A stretch of DNA of 21,205 nt. Source: JBGSKV01 sp041740975. GTDB taxonomy: Bacteria > Bdellovibrionota_B > Oligoflexia > Oligoflexales > JALZUQ01. Both the position numbers and the translations under genes were made by a program. The first letter of the stretch is position 1. Each line of letters opens with the position of its first letter. The DNA is taken from NCBI GenBank assembly GCA_041740975.1, contig JBGSKV010000047.1:1-21205 (forward strand). The letters are read 5' to 3'. The notes under the pieces are model-generated. The model searched no databases. It had not been told where the DNA came from and saw only the letters and a list, made by a program, of their open reading frames with translations. This document shows positions 1 through 7,886 of this stretch, in pieces.

Positions 1-390
1 ATCGGCACCATCAATCACGTGGTTATTCGTTGCAATTAACCCGCGTTCCAAATCGATAATAAATCCAGACCCAACACCACGAACGGCGCGGCGCTGTTGG
101 CCACCTTGAGGGCGTTGTTGAGGATTGAGAAAATACTCCCATGGGTTGTAGTATCCCGGAGAGCCTCCTTGAGGAATCTTTGAAACAGATACATATACCA
201 GAGCAGGGGACACTGTTTTTGCCACCGTACTGAGGCCTTTAGAAAGTTCTTCTAATCTTGCAGTGGTGGGATTCTTGGCCAAAGGAGAATAACTGGAAGG
301 AGGTAGGCTGTAGCCGCTGGCAAATTGAAAAGCCAGCAAACTCAAGACTATCGTCCGTAGTTTTCGGCTGTGCACCTTCAAAAGTTTCAT
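1..390 (-). CDS. htrA: HtrA/DegP-family periplasmic serine protease, N-terminal part (3' end cut by window edge)
   Basis: A trypsin-fold serine protease of the HtrA/DegP/DegQ family, which degrades or refolds damaged envelope proteins. Translating the minus strand from ATG 390 gives 130 codons open to the left edge. Residues about 8-26 form a signal sequence (KLRTIVLSLLAFQFASG). The mature start is followed by a family-typical stretch (STVAKTVSPALVYVSVSK) and a Gly/Gln/Pro-rich loop. Next comes GVGSGFIID, then ATNNHVIDGAD, which contains the catalytic His (about residue 126). The Asp and Ser of the triad and any PDZ domains lie outside the window. An AAAGGA Shine-Dalgarno about 7 bases upstream supports the start. 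It is transcribed away from the small gene at 610. Family assignment is firm; which paralogue (DegP, DegQ or DegS-like) cannot be told. Confidence 0.9.
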   Translation of the reverse strand, partial: MKLLKVHSRKLRTIVLSLLAFQFASGYSLPPSSYSPLAKNPTTARLEELSKGLSTVAKTVSPALVYVSVSKIPQGGSPGYYNPWEYFLNPQQRPQGGQQRRAVRGVGSGFIIDLERGLIATNNHVIDGAD

Positions 391-430
391 AAGTGGTTCC
401 TTTGAATCAAGTTAATCCAACGTTCCTTTA

Positions 431-458
431 ACAATAAGTCCCTGTCCATGAGAGTCAA
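431..458 (-). promoter_or_regulatory. Candidate sigma70-type promoter for the HtrA gene
   Basis: On the minus strand TTGACT (453-458) is followed after 16 bases by TATTGT (431-436), a fair match to the -35/-10 consensus. A transcription start near 424 would give a leader of about 34 bases before the ATG at 390. This is by-eye matching only; the rest of the 391-609 intergenic stretch is AT-rich with no other clear signal. Confidence 0.35.
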
Positions 459-609
459 TTAAGGAAAATGGCTAATTTTCGTTTCCCATAATGCACCAAT
501 ATCATTATTAAATATACGATATTTTGATAAAACCTCAAGCTCACGTCTGTTTATGCCGATAAGCCCCGTAGAACAATTGCGTATTTTTAATGTTTTAGAG
601 GAGTTAACC

Positions 610-834
610 GTGAAGGGTTCTTCAACCTATTTGGGTATTTTCGTATTGTTTGTAAGCGTACTGGGCGCTGAACTTTTGTTCATGCAAGTCGCTCCCCAAC
701 CAACGATCCACCTCCAAAATTCGGCTTCCTTGCCATCCGCTTGGAATCAATCTTCTCTGAACAACAAAAAATACAGCTATGGTTTAGACAGCCATCGTTC
801 AAAGGTTTTGCAGGTGCTCGTCAAAAGACGCTAA
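610..834 (+). CDS. Small single-helix membrane or exported protein of unknown function
   Basis: I do not recognise this protein. The open frame extends back to ATG 553, but GTG 610 is preferred because AGAGGAG (598-604) lies six bases before it, while no ribosome site precedes 553. From GTG it encodes 74 residues: a short KGSS N-terminus, a hydrophobic helix of about 20 residues (YLGIFVLFVSVLGAELLFM), then a polar tail rich in Ser, Asn and Lys that ends KRR. This looks like an uncleaved signal anchor or a small bitopic inner-membrane protein with its tail outside. It is transcribed away from the HtrA gene and precedes the repeat lipoprotein by about 165 bases. That it is a gene at all rests on the ribosome site and the helix. 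Confidence 0.5.
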   Translation: MKGSSTYLGIFVLFVSVLGAELLFMQVAPQPTIHLQNSASLPSAWNQSSLNNKKYSYGLDSHRSKVLQVLVKRR

Positions 835-1000
835 GTGCCCAGAAATAAAGAGACTGAAACTTGGCAAATAGATTGCATGTACTGAAAGTTTGAAGAACCA
901 AACGTGGGCGTTAGCCCAAAATCAGTCGCAGCAGCAGTCGCTAGCAGGTGAAGCTCTTAGGGGAAGTTAGGTTTTTGACTTAACGTTGAGGAGTAAGGCA

Positions 1001-2482
1001 ATGCGTTATCTGTACATCGTACTCGCGGCATCTTTCATGATGGCATGTGGAGCGGAAGAGTCCTCAAACAAGGGAACGTACCGTTCTTCTGCAGAGTACA
1101 ATTTTGCAACGGAATATGTTGCAGCTCAAAATTTAGAAGGTTTAAGCGACGTCAAAGCCGCCAAGAAGCCTGTCTATATGTTCTATGCCGTTGATGGCGA
1201 CGAAAGAATTTTTCGTTGGCAAATTCATCTTCGAATTATTCGTCTAAAAGAACTTTGCGCAACTGGTCATAGCGCTGTGAACTGGATAGCGATGGTGAAC
1301 TCGCAATTTGCCACAGGTCTTAAAACAAAATCATATAAAGCGCTCGTTTGTAAAAACGGTGTAGAACAGTCTTATGAATTCAAAACGAACTTCACGGAAG
1401 TCATCAATAAAGCTTCCAGCAAGAAAAAAGGCAAACCGACTGGATTACTTTTCGATGTAGAAGTCGCGAAGCCTCAAGGCTACAAAACCTATCCGATGAC
1501 TCATCCGGAAGTGGCCAGACTAGCATTACACGAGCTTATGGGTGACGAAGGTATTTTTGACGAAGAGCAATACACTGCTATCCTCAATCCATATGGGCAT
1601 GGCAATGAACACTTCTTATTAACTGTATTGGACGGTGCCGATTTATTGAAGCGCCAGTTGTACCAAGGGGTGAGAGGGCAGTTAGCCGGTTTGAATGAAA
1701 TCAAGATTGAAGATATCGGCAAACCAAATCTTCAAGGCTTGTCCATTGCCGAAGTGGCTAAGCGCCTGGCGGTCGCTGGTTTTTCTCCTTACCTTGATAA
1801 AGCCAAGTTTGATGCGGCCAATGCCATGATTGGCTCGAATGGAAATATTGGCCAAAGTGGTAACATTGGCTCGAATGGCAATATCGGATCGAACGGCAAC
1901 ATTGGTTCCAACGGTAACATCGGATCGAATGGCAATATCGGATCAAACGGTAACATTGGTTCGAATGGTAATATCGGATCCAACGGTAACATCGGTTCGA
2001 ATGGTAACATCGGTCAAGGTGGTAACATCGGATCTATGGGCAACATCGGTGCCATGGGTAATATCGGATCGCATAATTTTTTCGGCTTTCCAAAAAGTAT
2101 AACAACGATCTTCGTAGCGACGATCGCTAGCAAAGTTTCATTTATCATGTTCGAATCTTGTGAAAACAAAGCTAGTATTTCGCAGACAGTAGATTTCGTC
2201 ACTTTGCCAGAAGTCATTCAGAAGAATTATGTTGGCTCGTATGTTCAAAAGACTCTAAAAAATGCGCATGGTGCCATGCAAGCAATGTGGCCAGGTGCTT
2301 TTGAATTCGAAAGAGTTCCTTATTGGGCTCCGATCGGCGGACTTGACTTTCAAAACATCGACTTCACATATGTTATGGCTCAGTCGATCAACGACAAGCA
2401 AGAAATGAATACGCGAGTGCTCATTGGGAAAATCGCTGAAGAAGTGGTATTAGTTCCGAATAGCGTTGCCATCAAAAAGTAA
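1001..2482 (+). CDS. Lipoprotein with GNIGSN hexapeptide repeat tract
   Basis: A 493-residue predicted lipoprotein of unknown function. ATG 1001 is chosen over an upstream in-frame TTG (986) because GAGGAG (988-993) sits seven bases before it and because the signal peptide then begins MRYLYIVLAASFMMACG, with a lipobox-like MMAC at residue about 17. The N-terminal region (about residues 20-275) is mixed polar and hydrophobic, and I recognise no family in it. Residues 281-358 are 13 consecutive hexapeptides of GNIG followed by two variable residues, eight of them exactly GNIGSN. About 135 residues follow that look like a folded C-terminal domain, ending in NSVAIKK. Regular Gly-Asn-Ile-Gly spacing could form a beta-solenoid or a flexible stalk holding the C-terminal domain away from the membrane. 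Its 3' end lies 12 bases from the end of the convergent phosphatase gene. Confidence 0.85.
   Translation: MRYLYIVLAASFMMACGAEESSNKGTYRSSAEYNFATEYVAAQNLEGLSDVKAAKKPVYMFYAVDGDERIFRWQIHLRIIRLKELCATGHSAVNWIAMVNSQFATGLKTKSYKALVCKNGVEQSYEFKTNFTEVINKASSKKKGKPTGLLFDVEVAKPQGYKTYPMTHPEVARLALHELMGDEGIFDEEQYTAILNPYGHGNEHFLLTVLDGADLLKRQLYQGVRGQLAGLNEIKIEDIGKPNLQGLSIAEVAKRLAVAGFSPYLDKAKFDAANAMIGSNGNIGQSGNIGSNGNIGSNGNIGSNGNIGSNGNIGSNGNIGSNGNIGSNGNIGSNGNIGQGGNIGSMGNIGAMGNIGSHNFFGFPKSITTIFVATIASKVSFIMFESCENKASISQTVDFVTLPEVIQKNYVGSYVQKTLKNAHGAMQAMWPGAFEFERVPYWAPIGGLDFQNIDFTYVMAQSINDKQEMNTRVLIGKIAEEVVLVPNSVAIKK
1841..2074 (+). repeat. 18-bp coding tandem repeat (13 units, GNIGxx)
   Basis: Thirteen in-frame 18-base units, 234 bp in all, each encode Gly-Asn-Ile-Gly plus two residues: one QS, eight SN, then QG, SM, AM and SH. 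A degenerate half unit (IGSN) precedes them. The DNA units differ at third positions (GGT/GGC/GGA, AAC/AAT, ATC/ATT, TCG/TCC/TCA), while the protein unit is invariant through the centre. Variation is concentrated at the ends, as expected for a tract that grows and shrinks by unequal exchange in its middle. Confidence 0.95.
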
Positions 2483-2490
2483 TATTCTGC

Positions 2491-2509
2491 AAGACTAAGC
2501 CGTCTTTTT
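2491..2509 (+). terminator. Weak intrinsic terminator between convergent genes
   Basis: AAGAC (2491-2495), loop TAAGCC, GTCTT (2502-2506), then TTT. The five-pair stem is short and overlaps the last codons of the convergent phosphatase gene. It would act for the repeat lipoprotein gene. Weak evidence only. Confidence 0.3.
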
Positions 2510-4681
2510 AAAACAAATCATAGTCGTATCGTCGGGGGTGATAAACCCTCGATCTTTTAATTCATAAGCCCTAACTAGTTCAATGCAATGACCTGCCAAA
2601 TTTGTCGGATGAGACATGTCTTGGTCGAGAACATAGCGAATCAAGCGGCGATTGGTGCCCAATGTAATCCCATCAGAATAGACAATCAAAATATCGTCCG
2701 ACTCTAGCTGACTAGATTGCATGTTCGGCTGGATTTCGGCAGTCATACCTAGCGGCTGCTGACGATTAACGAGCAAGTCAAACTTGCGATCTTTTCGCAT
2801 GATCAGTGGTGGAGGGTGAGCTGCCGTATAATAGTGAACTTTATTGTGAAGTTTCTCGAAAGTGAGACCAATAAAAGTTGTTGTTTGCCGTCCTTCACCT
2901 TGTTGAAAGAGAACAGAGTTTAACTGTTTGGCGTATTCGGCGATAAAATCACTACGATTGGCGTCAGTTTTTTCCAGCATACTGACCGCTGTCTTGCAGG
3001 CGGAAACAATAAGAGCCGCTTGAACGCCATGACCCGTCACATCACACATAATGAAATGCTTATACGCGGAAGTTTCGGTGCCAACGAAGGCAAACCAATC
3101 GCCGCTTGATTCGGTCATAGGTTCGTGGAAGACCGAGATATTGTAGTCGGCCCATTCTGGTGGACGACCGGGTAAAAACGTCTTGGCAATCAATGAGGCT
3201 TCCTGTAGCTCTTGCTGCATGCGGTCTTTTTCTTTCTTGATCGCATCAAAGGTGACGACCCGTTTTTCATTAAAACCGAACTCGCGTGCGGTTAAAAAGG
3301 CTACGAAATAGAAATAACCCAGATCGAACAGCGACCTTAAGTCGAACCCCTTATATTCATTGAAGCCAAATTCCCAAACAATCAAACACAAGTAAGCCAG
3401 AGATAGATGACTCAAGAGCTTCGTGGAGAAAATAACGGATTCTGAAGCTTCGAATTTGCGGAGAACTCGGTATTTAATAAATCCGGCAATAACACCAACC
3501 GCGGTAACGAAGCCAATTTCAATGTTTGAGACCAGAAAAAGATGATTAATGGAAAAGAAATGCCGACCCCAGTTAAAGTCATAGGACATGTATAAGCTGA
3601 GGAGAACACTAATCGGCAAAAAGTAGCGGACGATACGCGCGACGAAGGACGACTGATAGAACTCACCATAGAATGCTAGCAATGCGGAGAAAGCAATTGC
3701 CTGACCAGAAAACAAAAGAAGAATGCGAACCTTTTCGCTGAGCATTGTGATGAGAATGCCGCTTGGGTAGAGGTTTTCAACTGTCGTGAAAAATACGAAA
3801 ACAAGGAAGTAAGCAAGACCAGCCCGATTCCGTGAAAAGAAAAAAAACAATGAGAAAATAACGAAGATACTGCCTTTGGAGAGGAGAAAGAGAAGATAAA
3901 AACTGATGATTGATCTCTCTTGGCCCGTCGTTAAAGAATCCAGATCACTTTTGGGACCAAGATACAACGCACCGCGATGGCGAATCCCGATGGCGGTGGC
4001 AGATAATTCCCCAGAGACTTGCACGGACACGGATTTCGTAACTGGATCAATCATGGAGCGATCAATCGGTATAATTGGGTAATTACCGAGGGAGCCGTTG
4101 CCCACGTAGTTCAGTTCGCCATTGATATATACCTTGTATGAATCGTGATTGATGTACATGGAAGTGAAGGCGATTTCATCTTTAAGGTTGATAAGACTTT
4201 CGGGAATGTTCAAGGTGATTCGGTAATAGGCGTTACCCTTGCCGATTAAGTTTTGATAGTTTTTGAGTGCTTTGATATCGAGTTCTGGTAAAACAATTTT
4301 TTCCCAGGCACTGTCATCATATTTTGGATGCAACCAGCAGGCGGAATCGAGTTTACTACATGGCTCTTTGGTTTCACCAAGTGTCACATTGGCTTTTAAT
4401 CCATCGTTACTGAGGTTTACGACGAGCGGGTTGGATTCTAATCGCTTGAGCGCCGTTGAAAAGAAATTGACCGCATAAACAAAGCTCAACGCGGACGCAA
4501 CGACCCCAATCACGATAAGTAGCCAAACAATAGAATTTAGAAAAGTATTTCGTTTGGGAGTGGCAGCTGCAATTTTGCGGCGATCACCTGCCATCGCGCC
4601 GCGAGCTTGCGAACGACGTCCTGATAAATCGGGATAAAATAAATTCCCGAGCCACCCAAAAATGTTGGAGACCAGCTTCAT
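2495..4681 (-). CDS. 7TM membrane-anchored SpoIIE/PP2C-type serine phosphatase
   Basis: A 728-residue sensor phosphatase of the RsbU/SpoIIE type. Residues 48-74 form a first membrane helix. Residues about 80-250 form an extracytoplasmic domain like the galactose-binding-fold sensor domain of 7TMR-DISM receptors (CWLHPKYDDSAWEKI, AYYRITLNIP, YKVYINGELNYVGNG). Residues about 255-470 hold seven hydrophobic helices. A charged coiled coil (about 478-500) leads into the phosphatase. PP2C metal ligands are visible: SGD (Asp528), DVTGHG (Asp547), YSDGIT (Asp670) and PDDTT (717-718), with AAHPPPL between. Such enzymes usually dephosphorylate an anti-sigma-factor antagonist in a partner-switching system. 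No STAS or anti-sigma gene is adjacent, so its partner is elsewhere. AGGGAC just upstream of the ATG supports the start. It lies downstream of aroC with a 119-base gap. Confidence 0.88.
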   Translation of the reverse strand: MKLVSNIFGWLGNLFYPDLSGRRSQARGAMAGDRRKIAAATPKRNTFLNSIVWLLIVIGVVASALSFVYAVNFFSTALKRLESNPLVVNLSNDGLKANVTLGETKEPCSKLDSACWLHPKYDDSAWEKIVLPELDIKALKNYQNLIGKGNAYYRITLNIPESLINLKDEIAFTSMYINHDSYKVYINGELNYVGNGSLGNYPIIPIDRSMIDPVTKSVSVQVSGELSATAIGIRHRGALYLGPKSDLDSLTTGQERSIISFYLLFLLSKGSIFVIFSLFFFFSRNRAGLAYFLVFVFFTTVENLYPSGILITMLSEKVRILLLFSGQAIAFSALLAFYGEFYQSSFVARIVRYFLPISVLLSLYMSYDFNWGRHFFSINHLFLVSNIEIGFVTAVGVIAGFIKYRVLRKFEASESVIFSTKLLSHLSLAYLCLIVWEFGFNEYKGFDLRSLFDLGYFYFVAFLTAREFGFNEKRVVTFDAIKKEKDRMQQELQEASLIAKTFLPGRPPEWADYNISVFHEPMTESSGDWFAFVGTETSAYKHFIMCDVTGHGVQAALIVSACKTAVSMLEKTDANRSDFIAEYAKQLNSVLFQQGEGRQTTTFIGLTFEKLHNKVHYYTAAHPPPLIMRKDRKFDLLVNRQQPLGMTAEIQPNMQSSQLESDDILIVYSDGITLGTNRRLIRYVLDQDMSHPTNLAGHCIELVRAYELKDRGFITPDDTTMICFKKTA

Positions 4682-4800
4682 GATGTCCCTGATGAAACGA
4701 AAGATATCCGCTAATCTTTTCGGATAGATAGGGCTAAATATAAGGAGAAGAGGTGTGAAGTTAAAGTGACAGAATTTGATATTTATGAAAAATCGAGGAT

Positions 4801-5904
4801 TTATCTTAGGCGTGAGCCGAGGTTGCGCAAGTAGTGATCTAGTATCACTAATGTGGCCATGGCTTCAACCATAGGGACTGCACGAGGCAACACGCAAGGA
4901 TCATGGCGACCCTGCGCCGTGAATTCTATCGTTTCCCTATCACGACTTAAACTTTGTTGCGGCATCTGAATAGTGGAAACCGGTTTGAAGCCAATACGTA
5001 AAACTATATCTTCACCATTGCTAATGCCACCTTGGATTCCCCCGGAAAGATTTGTTATCGTGCGAACCCGATCACCGTCTCGTACAAACAAATCGTTATG
5101 TTCTGAGCCAAAAAGGCGAGTGCCAGCGAGGCCGGAACCAACTTCGAAACTTTTTGATGCGGGTAAGCTCATCATAGCTTTGGCAAGGTCGGCTTCTAGT
5201 TTGTCGAAAACGGGCTCACCTAGTCCAACTGGTGCATTGCGAATGCAGCATGTCAGCTGCCCGCCAACAGAATCGCCGCGACTTTTCGCTTCTTCAATAA
5301 TCGAAATCATTTTTTTACTGGATTCGGCATCAGGGCAGCGCACCAATGACAAATCAATCGAAGCGCGGGAAAAATCGGAAAATTCCTCAGATTTAAACTC
5401 GAAGTCTTTGACTGCGCTGACCCAAGCAAAAATCTGAAGTTCGGGTAGCATCTGGTGGAGAACTTGCTCAGCTATGGCCGCGGCGGCAACTCTGCCGATA
5501 GTTTCGCGTGCACTGGCGCGACCACCGCCACTACTGGGCACGACACCATATTTACTTTCGGTCGTGTAGTCGGCGTGCGAGGGACGATAAACTTTGGCAA
5601 GCGCTTCGTAGTCTTGTTTTTTGTGATCTTGGTTCTTAACGAGTAGAGTTATGGGAGATCCAAGAGCCACGCCGTCCTCTATGCCGGAAAGACAATCGAT
5701 TTGGTCGGGCTCTTGCCGTGAGGTTGTGAGGTGCGATTGGCCCGGACGACGGCGATCAAGCCAGGCTTGAACGTGTTCCAAAGAAATTCTGCATCCAGCC
5801 GGGCATCCATCGATCACAACACCAACGCTGTGTCCATGCGACTCGCCAAAAGTAGTGATCCGAAAAATTTTGCCGTACTGACTGCCCATGTGGCCCCGAT
5901 CCAT
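4801..5904 (-). CDS. aroC: Chorismate synthase
   Basis: Converts 5-enolpyruvylshikimate-3-phosphate to chorismate, the last common step to Phe, Tyr and Trp, using reduced FMN in the cytoplasm. All family signatures are present and in order: FGESHG near residue 20, RPSHADYT at about 106, GGGRASARETIGRVAAAA at about 126, GGIQGGISNGEDI near residue 290, and RHDPCVLPRAVPMVEAM near the C-terminus. The length of 367 residues is normal for the family and the gene looks intact. The start is uncertain: ATG 5904 follows TTTTAAGGCAG, and ATG 5889 begins with the more usual MGSQYGKIFRITTFGESHG. It stands alone between the phosphatase and a divergent small gene. It supplies aromatic amino acid precursors that the nearby pigment operon would consume, but nothing in the sequence shows co-regulation. 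Confidence 0.97.
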   Translation of the reverse strand: MDRGHMGSQYGKIFRITTFGESHGHSVGVVIDGCPAGCRISLEHVQAWLDRRRPGQSHLTTSRQEPDQIDCLSGIEDGVALGSPITLLVKNQDHKKQDYEALAKVYRPSHADYTTESKYGVVPSSGGGRASARETIGRVAAAAIAEQVLHQMLPELQIFAWVSAVKDFEFKSEEFSDFSRASIDLSLVRCPDAESSKKMISIIEEAKSRGDSVGGQLTCCIRNAPVGLGEPVFDKLEADLAKAMMSLPASKSFEVGSGLAGTRLFGSEHNDLFVRDGDRVRTITNLSGGIQGGISNGEDIVLRIGFKPVSTIQMPQQSLSRDRETIEFTAQGRHDPCVLPRAVPMVEAMATLVILDHYLRNLGSRLR

Positions 5905-6000
5905 CTGCCTTAAAACTTACCATAACCGAATAAAATGCCATTGGAAAGCCGCAACTCAACTGCCTAAATTTGCTCTCATCCCGCAGATCCCAAGGAGATA

Positions 6001-6029
6001 TTGAAACTTCGGAATTGTTCCCTTATTGT
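6001..6029 (+). promoter_or_regulatory. Candidate sigma70-type promoter for the YbjQ-like gene
   Basis: TTGAAA (6001-6006), a 17-base spacer, then TATTGT (6024-6029), the same -10 hexamer as the HtrA candidate. It would leave a leader of about 100 bases before ATG 6141. An imperfect inverted repeat (6018-6028 with 6042-6051, TTCCCTTATTG against CAATAGGGAA) overlaps the -10 and could be an operator. By-eye evidence only. Confidence 0.3.
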
Positions 6030-6140
6030 TTTCACCGGTCGCAATAGGGAATTTGAAGAAATTAGCACTGACGGCAAAAAGTCTGCATTCAATCAGAGGG
6101 TAGTCAGGGTTAGAGGCGTTCATTCTAAAGGAGAGAGAAG

Positions 6141-6572
6141 ATGATAAGATCAGTTTTAGTAACCATACTATTGTTGAGTGGTTCGACGATGAGCTACGCG
6201 AGAGACACCTTGCTGAATCTTTCGGTCAAAGACGTTATGTCGCGAGCGGATGTACAGCAAAAGCTTGGCAAAGATGTGAAGTTCTTTTTTGGCAAGTCTA
6301 AACACCCACCTGTCAAATCCAAAATGGGCGAGTTTTCTACAAATAAAAAAACCAATGCCTTTAACAAGTCTGATCAAGAAGCCTGTCAGTGGGCAATGTT
6401 TTCAGCACTTCTCGATTTAAAGAAGAGGGCAAACTCAGTTGGCGCCAATGCAGTTGTCAATATTCGCTCAAACTATAAAGGTAATATCTTCAATAGTGAT
6501 ATCGAATATCAATGCGGGGCTGGTACATTAATGGCTGGAACAGCATTGATTGGGGATTTTGTTAAGTTATAG
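6141..6572 (+). CDS. Small secreted YbjQ/DUF74-like protein
   Basis: A 143-residue exported protein. Residues 1-20 are a signal peptide (IRSVLVTILLLSGSTMSYA, cleavage before RDT). The mature part ends with a stretch that resembles the core of YbjQ-type (heavy-metal-binding-domain) proteins and similar small envelope proteins: a helix LLDLKKRANSVGANAVVNIR followed by a beta-rich segment with a Cys (YQCGAGTLMAGTALIG). Two Cys are present in the mature protein and could form a disulfide. The start is firm: AAAGGAG (6127-6133) lies seven bases upstream. It is divergent from aroC and convergent with the pigment operon. No function can be assigned; the YbjQ likeness is a pattern judgement from the AxxxGANAV motif. 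Confidence 0.75.
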   Translation: MIRSVLVTILLLSGSTMSYARDTLLNLSVKDVMSRADVQQKLGKDVKFFFGKSKHPPVKSKMGEFSTNKKTNAFNKSDQEACQWAMFSALLDLKKRANSVGANAVVNIRSNYKGNIFNSDIEYQCGAGTLMAGTALIGDFVKL

Positions 6573-6583
6573 ATTGATGTACC

Positions 6584-6602
6584 CCGGCCGCTTCGCGGCC
6601 GG
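6584..6602. terminator. GC-rich hairpin between convergent genes
   Basis: A perfect seven-pair stem CCGGCCG / CGGCCGG closes a CTTCG loop and is followed on the plus strand by CTATATATATATTTG. It sits 12 bases past the stop of the YbjQ-like gene and 40 bases past the stop of the convergent pigment operon. It probably ends plus-strand transcription and may act both ways. The tail is AT-rich rather than a run of T, so it is not a textbook terminator. A second GCCGGC downstream offers an alternative pairing. Confidence 0.55.
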
Positions 6603-6641
6603 CTATATATATTTGCTAAGCCGGCGACGGAGAGAGCTATT

Positions 6642-7886
6642 TTAAATAGACGAAAGAAGAGCTAACGTCGTTTTGCCATTTTCGTCTTTAGGAAACTTTT
6701 TTAGGAAATGGAATTTCTTTGGGAATGGACCGATAGCTAGTAGTTGAAATTCCGATTTCAAAGTTGCGTAGTCCAAGTCATCACTTTCTGATTCGAGATA
6801 GACTGTCAACTCACCGCCCGAGATAGCCTCAGTATTAACGATAAACTCACAAATAGTAGGTATTCCTAGGCGCTTTTCGAACCAGGTTTGGATTGCGTTC
6901 ATCGAATACGGTTTGCTACCGTACTTAAAAATTTGATCACTGCGACCCAAATGACGAAAGTGATGATCGTCCATTATTTCCAGTGAATCGGAGAGTGGAA
7001 TAGAATCCAGGCCGTTTGTTGTGGCAAAGGGGCTCATCAGTTGCCATTTTTGTACGTCTGATCGAATCTCTACACCTTCGAATTGCTTGAAGATTTGTTC
7101 ACCCGGCATCTCTCGATAGCCGATACCACCTGTCTCTGTGCTGCCCAAAACTTCCCAGTATCGAGTCGGTTTGCCAAGTTCTTTCAATGAGATTTCGTTG
7201 CGGTCCCCAAATGCCGCACCAGATGAAATCAAGTTGCAAACATTTTTTTGCAAAATAATCTCACGCGCCACAGGCCACAAGGTCGGCACGGTTATTAAGA
7301 GCTGAATGTCATGAGGTGTATCGCAAGAATCAATTTTGTACAGCTGGTCTCGTGGGGTGGTGAAATACACATGACTTTTACTCAGTAAGGGCAATAAATA
7401 ACTATAGAGAAATCCAAAAATGTGAAGCGGCGGTACGAGACTTACAATATTGCATCCACCATCAATCTTAAAAAGTTTTGCCAGTTGATTGGCTTCTAGT
7501 ATAAGTTGGTGCCATGTCTTATTGATTGTCTTTGGTTTCCCCGTTGATCCAGAAGTCAGAAACTTCAATGCTGGACCTTTGGTCGCAAATAAATCTTCGC
7601 AAGTTAAAGAACCGCCCTTATCTTGTCTGAGTTCAGGCGAAAAATTCCACTCGTAAACATTCTCCATTTGGAGCTGCTCTCTATTGCGCGTAGTCAAAAT
7701 GGGAGTTTTTTGGGCGAGAAAGCAGGCGCCATACAGAATCCAGGTCTGTAGCGGGGTAGGTGCTTGCGGCAAAATATCGACGGACACGTCTTTCAAACTC
7801 TTTGCTGCTTCGGCGCAACTGGCTAGGTAGTCCTGCAGATCTATGGCTTGTTTACCAAACTGTAAAATCAAAGGCTTCATAGGCAT
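6642..7886 (-). CDS. apeH: ApeH-like AMP-forming aryl/acyl ligase
   Basis: An adenylate-forming ligase. In aryl polyene clusters the ApeH enzyme activates the aromatic starter acid and loads it on the ACP. Motifs visible: the P-loop TSGSTGKPK at 111-119, the aryl/acyl-binding LGSTETGG at 247-254, the hinge GRSDQIFK at 314-321, and the C-terminal catalytic-lysine motif ENGKTTLALL (Lys405). At 414 residues it is shorter than acyl-CoA synthetases (commonly over 500) but has both the N-terminal and the small C-terminal subdomain, so it looks complete. It is the last gene of the operon. ATG 7886 (AAAGG four bases before) overlaps the stop of the lipoprotein gene; ATG 7880 would form an ATGA junction. 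The starter may be the product of the ammonia-lyase encoded upstream. Confidence 0.85.
   Translation of the reverse strand: MPMKPLILQFGKQAIDLQDYLASCAEAAKSLKDVSVDILPQAPTPLQTWILYGACFLAQKTPILTTRNREQLQMENVYEWNFSPELRQDKGGSLTCEDLFATKGPALKFLTSGSTGKPKTINKTWHQLILEANQLAKLFKIDGGCNIVSLVPPLHIFGFLYSYLLPLLSKSHVYFTTPRDQLYKIDSCDTPHDIQLLITVPTLWPVAREIILQKNVCNLISSGAAFGDRNEISLKELGKPTRYWEVLGSTETGGIGYREMPGEQIFKQFEGVEIRSDVQKWQLMSPFATTNGLDSIPLSDSLEIMDDHHFRHLGRSDQIFKYGSKPYSMNAIQTWFEKRLGIPTICEFIVNTEAISGGELTVYLESESDDLDYATLKSEFQLLAIGPFPKKFHFLKKFPKDENGKTTLALLSSI

Noticed and set aside
905..918. Small hairpin TGGGC-GTTA-GCCCA before the repeat lipoprotein gene
   Set aside because: A five-base stem without a T run; not a convincing terminator or riboswitch.
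1841..2074. CRISPR-like array
   Set aside because: Units are contiguous 18-mers in one reading frame with no spacers.
1758..2217. Several long open frames on both strands across the repeat tract
   Set aside because: They arise because an 18-base repeat repeats any stop-free frame; the products are low-complexity, have no ribosome sites and shadow the lipoprotein frame.
4705..4726. Inverted repeat TATCCG / CGGATA upstream of the phosphatase gene
   Set aside because: A six-base stem with a ten-base loop is expected by chance in intergenic DNA, and no second copy was seen, so it is not called an operator.
4973..5437. 154-codon open frame on the plus strand inside aroC
   Set aside because: Antisense shadow of chorismate synthase; no ribosome site and no protein-like pattern.
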